NCBI RefSeq assembly: GCF_000147815.2 | Contig: NC_015957.1 | Span: 7,006,001-7,070,000 of the forward strand | Direction: 5' to 3' | Length of the DNA: 64,000 bases | DNA from: Streptomyces violaceusniger Tu 4113 | GTDB taxonomy: Bacteria; Actinomycetota; Actinomycetes; Streptomycetales; Streptomycetaceae | Shown here: piece after piece, positions 26,944 to 36,155 of the stretch | Numbering within the stretch: position 1 is the stretch's first letter | How the letters are laid out: each line of letters opens with the position of its first letter | The notes under the pieces: generated by a model | Told to the model about the DNA's origin: nothing | Databases searched by the model: none | What the model saw: the letters and a program-made list of their open reading frames with translations, nothing else | Translations under genes and position numbers: made by a program

Positions 26944-27224
26944 CGTCGCTACCTCCCTCTCATCGCGGCACCGGACGATCACCCCCATACCGGACACACC
27001 ATGTGGTCAATGCTAGCCATCCGGCCGCAGCGCGGCAGCTCGATGGCGAGGGGCCGGAGCGCCGAGACACACGGGTACGTCGCGACCTGGCGGACGAAGA
27101 TCTCGCCTTCATGCAACGGCTGCTCGGCGACACGACCGGCGTGGGCCCCGGCCGGCCGTCGGATCCGGCATGAACCTCGCCGGCCCCAGCACCGGGCCCG
27201 TCGTCCACGTCGCCGTGCGACGGC

Positions 27225-28583
27225 TCAGTCGGCGGTGGACTCCGCGGCCTCCGTGGCCTCCGCGGTGACCGTGGCGGCGACGTCCTCGACCACGGCACAT
27301 GCCTGCTTCTCGGGCACACCGGCCGCGATGAGCATGGCAACGGCGCTTCGGGTGCCGTCGTCCTCCAGTGCCCCCGTGTTGACCTGCTCCAGCAGAGCGA
27401 CCGTGAGCGCTTCCAGGCCCGCGCTGAGCACCGCGGGGGGCAGATGGGTGTGGAAGACGCCGTCCCGCTGTCCGCGCTCCAGGATGGACGTGACGTCGTC
27501 ACGCGCGGGCTTGATGATCTCGGCGACGCGTTCCGCGCCCAGGTCGTGCCGGGCCAGCGCCAGGAGCATCCGGTAGCGGTCGCCCACGGGCCACATCGAC
27601 AACGCGAAGTGCGCGAGCGCCCGCTCGGCAGGGCCCTTGGACTGCACTCCGGCCACCGCCGCGTCCCGGAGGGCCTCGGAGGCTTCCTCGGCCAGCGCTT
27701 CGAGCAGCGCGACCCGTCCGGGGAAGTGGCCGAAGAGGGTGCGCCGTACGACACCGGCGGCGCGCGCCAGCTCCTCCAGTGTGATGTCCGGGTTCCGGCC
27801 GAGTTCCTTGCGGGCCGTGGCCAGGATGCGCGCCCGGTTGGAGCGCGCGTTGCGTCGCTGCGGGACGCGGGCAGCGGGCTTGGTCACGGACAACCTCGAG
27901 GGCGGTACGGCGGACAGGAGCGGCAGGTCCATTCTGACACGGGGCATTCCTCGCGATCCGGGATCGCTTGCGGCATGCGGACCACCACCGCACCGGGCGA
28001 GGTCGCCGTCGACCCCCACGGCGATGAGGGCGGCGGCGGCCGTGCGTGTGCCGTCGTCGGTCCAGGTGCCGGTGTTCACACATTCGAGGAGCGTCAGAAC
28101 GTATGCCTCGACGGCGCGGCTGAGCACGGGCGGCGGAAGGCTGGTGTGGAAGACGCCCTGCCGCCGGCCTTCGGTGATGATCGCCGTGGCCATGTCGCGG
28201 GCGGGGGCGAGGACGTCGGCCCGTTCGGTGCCCAGGTCCTGGGGGGCGAGCCGGAGCAGCACGCGGTAGCGGTCGCCGACCGGCCACAGGGTGAGGACGA
28301 AGCGTGCCAGGGCGGTGGCGGCGTCGGGGGCCGGGAGCGCGACCTCGGTGAGCGCCGCCCGAAGGGCCTCCGCGGCGTCGTCCACGAGCCCCTCGACCAG
28401 CGCGGACCGCCCGGCGAAGTGGCTGTAGACGGTACGGCGCGACACCCCGGCGGCCTCGGCGATGTCGCCCAGGCTGCTGTCGGGATCACGGTCCAGTTCC
28501 CGGCGGGCCGCTTCGAGGATGCGGGTCCGCGTGGTGCGCGTCCGGCGGCGCCCGGGGGCAGGCAGGGCTCGCGGGTTGGGCAC
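27225..28583 (-). CDS. Tandem double TetR-family repressor
   Basis: A 452-residue protein made of two complete TetR units in one reading frame. Unit 1 (about 15-205) has the helix-turn-helix SSLGDIAEAAGVSRRTVYSHF; unit 2 (about 240-440) has ITLEELARAAGVVRRTLFGHF. The ligand domains are clearly paralogous: GVFHTSLPPPVLS versus GVFHTHLPPAVLS, and DDGTRTAAAALIAVGV versus DDGTRSAVAMLIAAGV. GTG 28583 was chosen because AAGGAGGT precedes it and homology starts there. Most TetR proteins are about 200 residues and dimerise, so this fusion is unusual. It faces an efflux gene across three operator-like boxes. Confidence 0.92.
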   Translation of the reverse strand: MPNPRALPAPGRRRTRTTRTRILEAARRELDRDPDSSLGDIAEAAGVSRRTVYSHFAGRSALVEGLVDDAAEALRAALTEVALPAPDAATALARFVLTLWPVGDRYRVLLRLAPQDLGTERADVLAPARDMATAIITEGRRQGVFHTSLPPPVLSRAVEAYVLTLLECVNTGTWTDDGTRTAAAALIAVGVDGDLARCGGGPHAASDPGSRGMPRVRMDLPLLSAVPPSRLSVTKPAARVPQRRNARSNRARILATARKELGRNPDITLEELARAAGVVRRTLFGHFPGRVALLEALAEEASEALRDAAVAGVQSKGPAERALAHFALSMWPVGDRYRMLLALARHDLGAERVAEIIKPARDDVTSILERGQRDGVFHTHLPPAVLSAGLEALTVALLEQVNTGALEDDGTRSAVAMLIAAGVPEKQACAVVEDVAATVTAEATEAAESTAD

Positions 28584-28627
28584 GGCGGCACCTCCTTCAC
28601 CAGGGCCGCTTCGCGGGGTCCCGCTGC

Positions 28628-28697
28628 TTGCCCATCGACGGGCAAGCAATATTTGCACACCGATGGGCAATAAACTAGTCTGCACATCCATGGGCAA
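28628..28697. promoter_or_regulatory. Three 18-bp operator boxes for the double TetR
   Basis: Three similar dyads lie between the divergent TetR and efflux genes: TTGCCCATCGACGGGCAA (28628-28645), TTGCACACCGATGGGCAA (28653-28670) and CTGCACATCCATGGGCAA (28680-28697). Start-to-start spacing is 25 and 27 bp. The first is a perfect dyad in its TTGCCC/GGGCAA arms. The number and spacing suit a repressor with four DNA-binding heads per dimer. Confidence 0.75.
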
Positions 28698-28781
28698 GTA
28701 ACTGTCCTCGGTGCAAGGCAGCAGCCCGCACCGCTCCTGCCGACCCCCGAAGCCGACCGCTTCGCCCCCTAGGAGCTTCCG

Positions 28782-30392
28782 ATGCCGCTCGTCGCGAACA
28801 CCCCGGTCGAGAAGATGACCGGGCCGTACCCACGGCGCTGGTGGGCACTGATCGTGTTGTGCCTGAGCCTGCTGATCGTGGTCATGGCCAACACATCCCT
28901 GATCGTCGCCGCGCCCGATATGACCACGGACCTGCACCTCAGCAGCAGCGACCTGCAGTGGGTCGTCGACGGCTACACCGTCCCCTACGCCGCGCTGATG
29001 CTGGTGCTCGGCGCGATGGGCGACAAGTACAGCCGCCGCGGCGCCCTCGTCACGGGCCTGCTGATCTTCGCGGGCGGCTCGGTGATGGGCAGCCAGGTGG
29101 ACGAGACCAACCTGGTCATCACCGCCCGGGCGATCATGGGCGTGGGCGCCGCCGTGGTCATGCCGGCCACGCTGTCCCTACTGGTGGCGATCTTCCCGAA
29201 GCGTGAGCGGGCACGGGCCATCACGGCCTGGACCGCGACCTCCGGCCTCGCCATCGCCGTCGGCCCCGTGGTCGCCGGCTGGCTGATGCGGGACCACGCC
29301 TGGGGTTCCACCTTCCTGATCAACGTGCCCATCGCGGTCGTCGGCGTCATCGGCGCACTCCTCCTGGTGCCGCCGTCCAAGGCGAAGGACAAGGGCCGGA
29401 TCGACTACATCGGCGGTCTGCTCTCGATCGTCTCCGTCGGCTCGCTCGTCTACGCGATCATCGAGGGCCCGCACTTCGGCTGGGGCGCCGGCCCGGTCAC
29501 CGCGGCCGTGGTCGCGGGCGTGGGCTTCCTGGCCTTCACCCTGTGGGAGCTCAAGCACCCCCACCCCATGCTGGACGTCCGGAAGTTCAAGCTGCGTGCC
29601 TTCGGCGGCTCCATGCTCGCGGTGCTGTTCTTCTTCTTCGGCACCTTCGGCTCGATCTACTACGCCACGCAGTTCCTGCAGTTCGTGCTCGGCTACGACG
29701 CCCTGGAGACCGGCGTTCGTCTGCTGCCGCTGGCCGGTGGCGTGTTCGTCGGCGCCGCGGTCACCGGGAAGCTGGCCCCGAAGCTCGGGGTGAAGGCCAT
29801 GGTCGTGCCCGGCATGGTCATCGGTGCCGTGGGCGTGTTCCTGCTCACGCAGATCGACAAGGGCTCGGACTACACCGACTTCCTGCCGTCGCTGCTGCTG
29901 CTCGGCTTCGCGATCGGCCTGAGCGTGTCCCCGGCGACCGACACGATCATGGACTCGTTCCCCGAGTCCGAACTGGGCGTCGGCGGCGGCGCCAACGACA
30001 CCTCGCTGGAGCTCGGCGGCTCCCTCGGCATCGCCCTCCTGGGTTCCCTGCTCAGCACGTCCTACCAGGACAAGCTGGGTGACCTGGTGGGCAACCAGCT
30101 CCCGCACAACGCCATGGACGCCGCCAAGGAGTCGGTGGGCGGTGGCCTCGCGGTGGCCGAGCAGATCGCGAAGAGCCCGAGCGGCGGCCCCCAGAAGGCC
30201 CAGGCGCTGGTGGACGCGGTGCACGAGTCCTTCGCCCACGGCGTCGCGCACACGAGCCTCATCGGCGGCATCATCATGGCCGCCGGCGCCCTGATCGTCC
30301 TGGCCGTCCTGCCCGGCCGCAAGGCCGCCGCGCCCCAGCACGGCCAGGAGCGGACGGAAGAGGACGTGAAGGAGCCCGCGGAGGTCGGCTGA
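28782..30392 (+). CDS. DHA2-family MFS drug efflux transporter
   Basis: A 536-residue major facilitator with about 14 membrane helices, of the EmrB/QacA proton-driven multidrug efflux group. Motif A is LGDKYSRRG-like (MGDKYSRRGALV), and the antiporter motif C region is AVGPVVAGW. The start region PRRWWALIVLCLSLLIVVMANTSLIVAAPDM is typical, read in two stretches. The ATG at 28782 follows AGGAG. It is divergent from the double TetR, presumably its repressor, and ends in two hairpins. The exported compound is unknown. Confidence 0.93.
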   Translation: MPLVANTPVEKMTGPYPRRWWALIVLCLSLLIVVMANTSLIVAAPDMTTDLHLSSSDLQWVVDGYTVPYAALMLVLGAMGDKYSRRGALVTGLLIFAGGSVMGSQVDETNLVITARAIMGVGAAVVMPATLSLLVAIFPKRERARAITAWTATSGLAIAVGPVVAGWLMRDHAWGSTFLINVPIAVVGVIGALLLVPPSKAKDKGRIDYIGGLLSIVSVGSLVYAIIEGPHFGWGAGPVTAAVVAGVGFLAFTLWELKHPHPMLDVRKFKLRAFGGSMLAVLFFFFGTFGSIYYATQFLQFVLGYDALETGVRLLPLAGGVFVGAAVTGKLAPKLGVKAMVVPGMVIGAVGVFLLTQIDKGSDYTDFLPSLLLLGFAIGLSVSPATDTIMDSFPESELGVGGGANDTSLELGGSLGIALLGSLLSTSYQDKLGDLVGNQLPHNAMDAAKESVGGGLAVAEQIAKSPSGGPQKAQALVDAVHESFAHGVAHTSLIGGIIMAAGALIVLAVLPGRKAAAPQHGQERTEEDVKEPAEVG

Positions 30393-30400
30393 CCCCGGAC

Positions 30401-30469
30401 GGGCCGTGCCTCGAGCGGCGCACGGCCCTGGACGGTGCTGGGAGGGGACGCCCGGCACCGTCCTTTTTT
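30401..30469 (+). terminator. Double hairpin terminator of the efflux gene
   Basis: A first 9-bp stem GGGCCGTGC/GCACGGCCC (30401-30428) is followed by a second 9-bp stem GGACGGTGC/GCACCGTCC (30430-30463) and six Ts (30464-30469). The second is a classical intrinsic terminator, rare in Streptomyces. Confidence 0.93.
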
Positions 30470-30494
30470 GTGCCTCCCAGATCGGTGCGGACGT

Positions 30495-30948
30495 CGACGA
30501 CCGTCCCCGCTGAACTTCGGCACGGACCACCGTCGTACGAACGCCGCCCAGCGCCCACCGCGGGGGCCGCTGCTCGGGCAGTGCGGGCAGCCCGTTCGGC
30601 GCAGTGCACGACCCGCACCGGGAAGCCGGAGGGGTCGAGCAGATCGACGGCCTTTCCGCCGCCCGGCACGTTCGCGTCCCGTACGGCGGAGCCGGTCGCG
30701 CGGGCCAGCCGGTCGAGGTCGGCCCGCTCGGCCGCGCGGAACGCCGGGCCGATGAACCGGGAGGTACGCCCCTTACGGATCACCATGCAGGGAGGACCGG
30801 CGAAGGTGCCGCGCAGCCACAGCTCCCGTTCGTGGCGGGCGACGATGCCGAAGCCGACGTCACGGGCGAAGAGCTCGGCGCGGTCCAGGTCGGGCTTCTC
30901 GAATTCCAGCCAGGCCGGCAGGGCGATCGACGAACGGCTGGAGGGCAT
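30495..30948 (-). pseudogene. Truncated VOC-superfamily (glyoxalase/extradiol dioxygenase) gene
   Basis: The first 120 codons encode a glyoxalase-type beta-alpha-beta module (FEKPDLDRAELFARDVGF, LWLRGTFAGPPCMVI, VDLLDPSGFPVRVVH). Full-length relatives have a second module carrying the remaining metal ligands; here the frame turns into unrelated sequence after about 30550 and runs antisense into the efflux gene. It looks like a 3'-deleted relic, or less likely a one-module protein. Confidence 0.65.
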
Positions 30949-31009
30949 CGCCGACCCCGCCGAGCGGGTCGCCTTGGGCGTGCGGCTCAGCGCCAGGATG
31001 GTCCGCGAA

Positions 31010-32011
31010 CTACCCGGCCCGCTCCGGCAGATAGGCGCGGAGCCAGAGATCGAGCTCGGCGAAGATGCGCTCGCGCACCTCGGGCATCGACAGCACCAGG
31101 TCGTGCACCCCGTCCCGGATGCGCACGGTGGTGACCCGGGGACCCAGCCGGGGTGCGAGGCGGGCGATGTCGTCGGCGCGCAGTACGCCGTCGGTGCGGA
31201 GCAGGGCGTCGTCCCACTCGGTGGTGGCGGTACTGGCGGTCGAAGCCATCACCAGGACCGGACAGTCGATGCCCAATCCGCGGCGCACCCGCCGCTGACC
31301 CCGTTGGATCGCGGCCAGCCACCCGGCGTAGAGGGGGAAGCCCCCGGCCGGTTTGAGGGTCAGGTCGAACTCCCAACTGCCCCGGAAGTCACGGTGGAGA
31401 CTGTGCACGTAGTGCGGGTTGAGCGGGGCCGGGAGCTTGCGGGTGGCCACCAGCCGTCCGAGGAGATCGACGACGGGGGCGCCCAGCGTGCGGATCAGCA
31501 AGGGAGCGGGCAGGGACAGGAACGGGCTGTTGAGGAAGAGCGCGTCGATCGTCCCCTGCCCGGCCCGCCGGTCGGCGTACAGGGCGCTGATCAGGCCGCC
31601 CGTTGAGTGGCCATTGAGCAGCAGGGTGTCGTGTCCGTCGACCTCGCGGATGATGCGGACGGCCTCGTCGAGTTCCTCGTCGTAGGCGTCGAGGTCGTGG
31701 ATGTAGTTCGGCGAGTGGTGCGGGCGCAGTGAGCGGCCGTACTTGCGCAGGTCCAGCGCGTAGAAGTCGTAGCCGCGCTCGGCGTAGAAGTCGGCCAGGT
31801 GGGTCTGGAAGAAGTAGTCGACGAAGCCGTGCACATAGAGCACCGCTCGGCGGGAGCCTCCCGCCGCGGCGCCAGGATCCGCGGACCGGCGGCGGACCAG
31901 GGTCGCGACGACATCGCCCTCGTGGTCGGCCGCGAGCGGCAGGTCGATCGACTGGTAGGGCTCGCCCAGGATGTCGGTGAGGAAGTCCACGGCGCCGACT
32001 GTAATGGCCAT
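31010..32011 (-). CDS. Alpha/beta hydrolase, serine aminopeptidase S33/lysophospholipase type
   Basis: A 333-residue soluble hydrolase. The oxyanion region is VLYVHGFVDYFFQTHLADFYAERG (in two parts), the nucleophile elbow is NGHSTGGLIS at about residues 132-141, and the catalytic histidine is in RDGVHDLVLS. It resembles monoacylglycerol lipase/lysophospholipase-like proteins of PF12146. No signal peptide is seen. It is upstream of the truncated VOC gene on the same strand. Lipid or ester substrate is inferred from family only. Confidence 0.87.
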   Translation of the reverse strand: MAITVGAVDFLTDILGEPYQSIDLPLAADHEGDVVATLVRRRSADPGAAAGGSRRAVLYVHGFVDYFFQTHLADFYAERGYDFYALDLRKYGRSLRPHHSPNYIHDLDAYDEELDEAVRIIREVDGHDTLLLNGHSTGGLISALYADRRAGQGTIDALFLNSPFLSLPAPLLIRTLGAPVVDLLGRLVATRKLPAPLNPHYVHSLHRDFRGSWEFDLTLKPAGGFPLYAGWLAAIQRGQRRVRRGLGIDCPVLVMASTASTATTEWDDALLRTDGVLRADDIARLAPRLGPRVTTVRIRDGVHDLVLSMPEVRERIFAELDLWLRAYLPERAG

Positions 32012-32268
32012 GCCCGCGCCAACGCCGCCGGAAGCCCGTGGGCTTGGTCACTGCCGACGTGAGCACAATCTCCCGCGGACCGCCGAACGGCCCCTCGACA
32101 ACGACCTCGGCCCGGGCGAGGCTACGCCCGGGCGGGAGCTACGGCGCTAGCGGGCGGCGGCCTGCCGCGACGCCGTGAGCAACGCCAACGGCGGGGAGCC
32201 GCATCTCTCACGGGTGCCGAAGCCATACCGGATTTCTGCTGTTCCCGTTCCCGTGACCCGCACAGCGC

Positions 32269-32274
32269 TAGCGT
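32269..32274 (+). promoter_or_regulatory. Leaderless-type -10 of the TmrB-like gene
   Basis: TAGCGT, a typical Streptomyces -10, lies seven bases before the ATG with no ribosome binding site between. This places transcription start at or near the start codon. The GCGCTAGCG that contains it recurs at about 32143. Confidence 0.45.
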
Positions 32275-32281
32275 CGGTCCC

Positions 32282-32806
32282 ATGATCGTATGGCTCAACG
32301 GCACTCACGGCGCAGGCAAGACGACGACGAGTGCACTCGTGCAGCAGCTGATCCCGGATTCACGGGTGTTCGACGCCGAGAAGGTCGGCGAGACACTCAT
32401 GGACATCACGCCGGCGCTGCCCGCGACGGACAACTTCCAGCACTGGCCGCCGTGGCGGCCGCTCGTAGTCGAGACCGCCCGCCGCGTACTCGACTACACC
32501 GGCGGCACTCTGGTCGTGCCCATGACTGTCCTGGTCGAGGAGTACTGGCGCGAGATCAGCACCGGCCTCGCCCAACATGCCATTCCGGTACGGCACTTCG
32601 TCCTCCACGCCGACCAGGACACCCTCCGCGGGCGCATCGCGGGCGACACTGTTCTTGGCCCCAACTCCCCGTTCCGTCTCCAATACCTCAAGCCCTACGC
32701 CGAAGCGGCCCGCACGTGGCTACATGACGAGGCCGAGGTCGTCGACACCACGCACCTCACGCCCGCCCAGGCCGCCCTGCAGATCGCGGAGGCCGTCAAG
32801 AGTTGA
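32282..32806 (+). CDS. TmrB-like P-loop ATP-binding protein
   Basis: A 174-residue P-loop protein closely resembling Bacillus TmrB, the tunicamycin-resistance ATP-binding protein. It begins MIVWLNGTHGAGKTTT with the Walker A loop, then DAEKVGETL, FQHWPPWRPL and LVVPMTVLVEEYW, which match TmrB segment by segment. It has the size of a small kinase. It lacks a ribosome binding site and has a -10 at leaderless distance. It may protect against a nucleoside antibiotic; the family also includes uncharacterised kinases. Confidence 0.82.
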   Translation: MIVWLNGTHGAGKTTTSALVQQLIPDSRVFDAEKVGETLMDITPALPATDNFQHWPPWRPLVVETARRVLDYTGGTLVVPMTVLVEEYWREISTGLAQHAIPVRHFVLHADQDTLRGRIAGDTVLGPNSPFRLQYLKPYAEAARTWLHDEAEVVDTTHLTPAQAALQIAEAVKS

Positions 32807-32906
32807 GGTGAGTCGACGATCCGGACGAAGAACGTCACGGCTTGCTCTGTGCGGCTCGCGGGGCCCGTTGTCGTACCGCCCGCCCGACTGATGTCCGCCC
32901 CAGGGC

Positions 32907-33599
32907 TCACTCCGCCGCGCTGACCGGGCCCACGAAGGTCCCCGGGTGGGTGGCGCCCGACTGGTCCAGCGGGGCGCCGCCGTACGGCCAGTCCAGTACG
33001 AGGTTCCGCCGCTCGTTCGGCGGGGTGATGACGACCTGGTTCGGCTCGAACTTCCGGTCGTCGTCGTGGGTCGACGCCAGGAGCGTGATATCGAAGCCGA
33101 CCCGCTCGCCCTCGCTGAGCCGGACGGGCTTCGGCTTCGCGTTGGTGCGCGGCAGGTCCCAGGTGTCGCCGTGGGCGGTCTGGAGCTGGACGCCCGGGAA
33201 GCCGACCATGGTGCAGTCGGCCGTGCCGGTGTTCTTCAGCACCACCCGGGCGGTCTGCTGTCCGTCGTAGTCCATGTCCGGGCCGCCCTCGCAGTTCGAC
33301 CACGCGGCGTCCAGCTGGTCGCTGGTGCAGCGGCTCGCCGACGAGGAGCCGCCGGCGGCGCTGCCCCCCTTGGTGTCGACGGCGTCGCCGGAGGCGTCGG
33401 AAGCGTCGGAAGCGTCGGAAGCGTCGGAAGCGTCGGAGGAACCTCCGGATGTGGCCTTCGAGGTGGCCGAGGACGAGCTTCCCTTGGCGTCGGAGTCGGA
33501 GCCGCCGCCCTGGCAGGCGGTGAGCGAGAGGGCGGCAGCGGCGATCAGCGAGGCCGCGGCGACGGTGCGGGTGCGGCGGAGAGCGGTCTTGCGCGGCAT
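32907..33599 (-). CDS. DUF4232 lipoprotein with Ser-Asp-Ala repeat
   Basis: A 230-residue exported lipoprotein. The signal peptide ends in the lipobox LTAC. Then comes a low-complexity Ser/Asp linker containing five SDA units, and a C-terminal DUF4232 beta domain (CTSDQLDAAW, RVVLKNTGTADCTMVGFPGV). DUF4232 proteins are secreted and of unknown role. It forms a trio with the XRE-membrane gene and a second DUF4232 lipoprotein. Confidence 0.9.
   Translation of the reverse strand: MPRKTALRRTRTVAAASLIAAAALSLTACQGGGSDSDAKGSSSSATSKATSGGSSDASDASDASDASDASGDAVDTKGGSAAGGSSSASRCTSDQLDAAWSNCEGGPDMDYDGQQTARVVLKNTGTADCTMVGFPGVQLQTAHGDTWDLPRTNAKPKPVRLSEGERVGFDITLLASTHDDDRKFEPNQVVITPPNERRNLVLDWPYGGAPLDQSGATHPGTFVGPVSAAE
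33394..33438. repeat. 9-bp tandem repeat coding Ser-Asp-Ala
   Basis: Five near-exact copies of GCGTCGGAA lie in the linker of the lipoprotein and add SDA tripeptides. Length change by whole units keeps the reading frame. Confidence 0.95.
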
Positions 33600-33769
33600 G
33601 GAATCCCCCGGGGGTGGTTGAAGTGCGTCCGGGACGGGGTGGGTTTCCCTGTGGTGCGTGTTCCGCGTCCTGGAAGCAACCCTGGCCGCCGCCGCTGATG
33701 ATCGACTAACCGATGGCTAACAGGTCGTTGGCGCGCCTGTGGGGGGACAGCCGCGTTCGGCATCCGTGG

Positions 33770-35251
33770 CTACTCCTCGCGCTTGGCCCACTCGCTGCTG
33801 CCCAGCGGGTAGTCGTAGCCGGGGCGGCCGGCGGCGGCGCTGGTGCGGAAGGGGGTGCCGCTGTTGTCGAGGTGCACGGTGCCGTGGCGGTCGCCGCTGG
33901 ACCAGTCCAGGGCGAGGTCCCAGCGGACGTCATGCGCCCTGGTGTGGGCGGTGACGTAGAAGACCTCCGGGTCGGACTCGCTGACCTTGTACGGGAAGTC
34001 GCGCTGGCCGTTCTTGACGGTGGCGGTCGGGCTGCCGTTGTCGAGGTCGACGTCGAACGACTTGGTTTCGACGTCGCCGCCGCAGCCGACGCCCATCGAG
34101 TAGTCGTTCCAGGCGAGCGGGGCGCTCTTCGCGACGACGCGTACGTGCAGCGCCTCCAGGACGACGGTGTCCTTCCCGGTGCCCGGCACGGTGAGGGCGA
34201 CGCGCTGCTCCCCCGAGGAGACCGCGCCGTACGCGGCGGCCCAGCGGGGCGCATCCGGCTCGGCGGCGGGCGGGCCGACCTGTTCGGGCTCGCTGTCGAC
34301 GAGGAAGTGCTGGCTGCAGGGGCTGTCGTAGACGAAGGGGCGGGTGGCGATGTTGACCGGTGCGCCGCCGGGGCGTTCGGCGGCGCTCCCGCCGTTGTGG
34401 GCGGCGGGCTCCGACGCCGGGGCGGAGGATTTGCCGGTCTTCGCGCCCCGGGACGGGGAAGACGGGGAGGGGGAGGCCGATGCGGACGGCCGCTTGTCGT
34501 TCGCTCGGCCGGTGGCGGTGCCGGGGCCGGTGGTCGGCGTGGCGGCCCCCGCCCCCGCGGCCTTCTCGCCACCGCCGTCGTCTCCGGAGGACGGCAGATT
34601 CACGGCGAACGCGACGGCTCCCAGCACCGCGGCCACGACGACGGACGCGATGAGCGCGGTGCGGCGCCGCCGCCGGGGCCGTACGGGAGCGGGTGGGACG
34701 GTGCCGCCGCCAACCGGTTCGTCCGTCCCATCGGGTTCGCGGAGCCGACCGCCCTCGGACGCCGACTCCGTTCCAGCCGTCGCCTCGGGCAGCACAGCAC
34801 CCGAATCGGCAGGGCGCGTCGCCGCCTTGGGCCCTCCGCGGCCCCCGGCGCCGGGCGCCGAACCACCAGGCGTCGGCGCGCCCTCCTGCTCCCCGGCCCC
34901 GACGCCCTCCCCGACCCCCGCCCCGGCCCCCGCGCCGCGCGCCGCCCCGTCCGGCCCCTGCTCCTTAGGCCCCCGTGCCGCATGCGCCAGAATCCACCGC
35001 CGGTGCAGCTCGACCAGTTCCTCGGGGGTCGCCCGGCACACCCGGGCGACCCGCTCGACCGACGCGTAATCGGCCGGTACCACCGTGCCGTTGCAGTAAC
35101 GATGCAGCGTGGACGTGCTCATATGCAGCCGCTTGGCGAGCGTCCCGTAGCTCAGCCCCGAGCGTTCCTTGAGCCCCCGCAACTGCTCCGCGAACGCCTC
35201 CGCGTCCCCGGCGGCCCCCGTCGCTCCCGCGGCCCCTGTCGTCGCTGACAC
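33770..35251 (-). CDS. XRE-type membrane protein with extracellular C-terminal domain
   Basis: A 493-residue single-pass membrane protein. Residues about 20-80 are a Cro/CI-like helix-turn-helix (LSYGTLAKRLHMSTSTLHRYCNG). A Pro/Gly/Ala linker follows, then one membrane helix after RRRRR at about residues 203-222 (ALIASVVVAAVLGAVAFAV), and an outside beta-rich domain with two cysteines (SPCSQHF, GVGCGGD). GTG 35251 has GGGGAG upstream. The layout suggests a membrane sensor coupling an outside signal to DNA. DUF4232 lipoproteins lie on both sides. Confidence 0.85.
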   Translation of the reverse strand: MSATTGAAGATGAAGDAEAFAEQLRGLKERSGLSYGTLAKRLHMSTSTLHRYCNGTVVPADYASVERVARVCRATPEELVELHRRWILAHAARGPKEQGPDGAARGAGAGAGVGEGVGAGEQEGAPTPGGSAPGAGGRGGPKAATRPADSGAVLPEATAGTESASEGGRLREPDGTDEPVGGGTVPPAPVRPRRRRRTALIASVVVAAVLGAVAFAVNLPSSGDDGGGEKAAGAGAATPTTGPGTATGRANDKRPSASASPSPSSPSRGAKTGKSSAPASEPAAHNGGSAAERPGGAPVNIATRPFVYDSPCSQHFLVDSEPEQVGPPAAEPDAPRWAAAYGAVSSGEQRVALTVPGTGKDTVVLEALHVRVVAKSAPLAWNDYSMGVGCGGDVETKSFDVDLDNGSPTATVKNGQRDFPYKVSESDPEVFYVTAHTRAHDVRWDLALDWSSGDRHGTVHLDNSGTPFRTSAAAGRPGYDYPLGSSEWAKREE

Positions 35252-35448
35252 CGTTACTCCCCTTCCCCTGTGGCCCGGCGCGTCCCATTCCCGCGTCCCA
35301 GGTCCCTTACGTTCCCCCTGGTCAAAGCCCGTTTCTGCGTTCCAGCGTCTCCGACTGCCCGGCTTTCGTGGCGGCTGGGACGGACCGCCCCACAAGCTCC
35401 GGTCATCCAAGCACCACACCCACCGCACCACCGAAAGGGCTCACCCAC

Positions 35449-36147
35449 ATGTCCAGCATCCGTACCTCCCGCATCCGCCTCCTGACCGCCGCCGCTACCG
35501 TCGCGGTCGCCGCCTTCTCCCTGACGGCGTGCAACGACGGAGAGGGCGTCCGCAATGAGGGCTCGTCGGCGGGCGCCTCCTCGACCGCGTCGGCCTCCGG
35601 CTCGTCCTCCCAGGAGGACGCGAAGACAGGCACCACCGGTTCGAAGTCGGCCACGGACGTGCCCGCGGCATCGGGGAACGGCAAGACCAACACCGGCAAG
35701 TCCGGCACGAGCGGAAGGAAGGGCGTCACCTGCCAGGGCTCCAACACCAAGACGGTCGCGGCTCCCCTGAACCGCCCCGTGAACCACATGCTGCTCACGG
35801 TCACCAACACCGGCGACAGCACCTGCTACCTCTACGGCTACCCGGCCGTCCGCTTCGGCGAGGCCCAGTCGGTGCCGCCGGTGATCGAGGACTCGAAGCC
35901 GCAGGCCGTCGTCACGCTCGCCCCGGGCGAGTCCGGCTACTCCTCCGTGAACCTGTCGGCCGCCGACGGCAGCGGCACCAACGGCCACACCGAGAAGTCC
36001 CTGGCCGTCTACTTCCAGGGCCGCACCGCCGACGAGGACGTCCCCTCGGCCGCCCACCCGTCACTGCCCGCCAAGGGCGCCTACATCGACGACTCCCTCA
36101 AGGTCACGTACTGGCAGCAGTCGATGGACGACGCCATCAGCTGGTAA
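35449..36147 (+). CDS. DUF4232 lipoprotein
   Basis: A 232-residue exported lipoprotein with signal peptide, lipobox SLTAC at about residue 28, a Ser/Thr/Gly linker and a DUF4232 domain (VTCQGSNTKTVAAPLNRP, LLTVTNTGDSTCYLYGYPAVRF). It ends with a conserved aromatic tail. It is divergent from the XRE-membrane gene and paralogous to the other DUF4232 protein of this trio. Role unknown; it could present a ligand to the sensor. Confidence 0.9.
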   Translation: MSSIRTSRIRLLTAAATVAVAAFSLTACNDGEGVRNEGSSAGASSTASASGSSSQEDAKTGTTGSKSATDVPAASGNGKTNTGKSGTSGRKGVTCQGSNTKTVAAPLNRPVNHMLLTVTNTGDSTCYLYGYPAVRFGEAQSVPPVIEDSKPQAVVTLAPGESGYSSVNLSAADGSGTNGHTEKSLAVYFQGRTADEDVPSAAHPSLPAKGAYIDDSLKVTYWQQSMDDAISW

Positions 36148-36155
36148 CACCACCG

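Noticed and set aside
27000..27224. Plus-strand text reading RRDLADEDLAFMQRLLGDTT
   Set aside because: It looks faintly like a protein C-terminus, but no start or domain could be supported, so it was not called.
32110..32133. Hairpin GCCCGGGCG/CGCCCGGGC
   Set aside because: It is in a divergent promoter region rather than after a gene, and such GC palindromes are frequent by chance here; not listed as a terminator.
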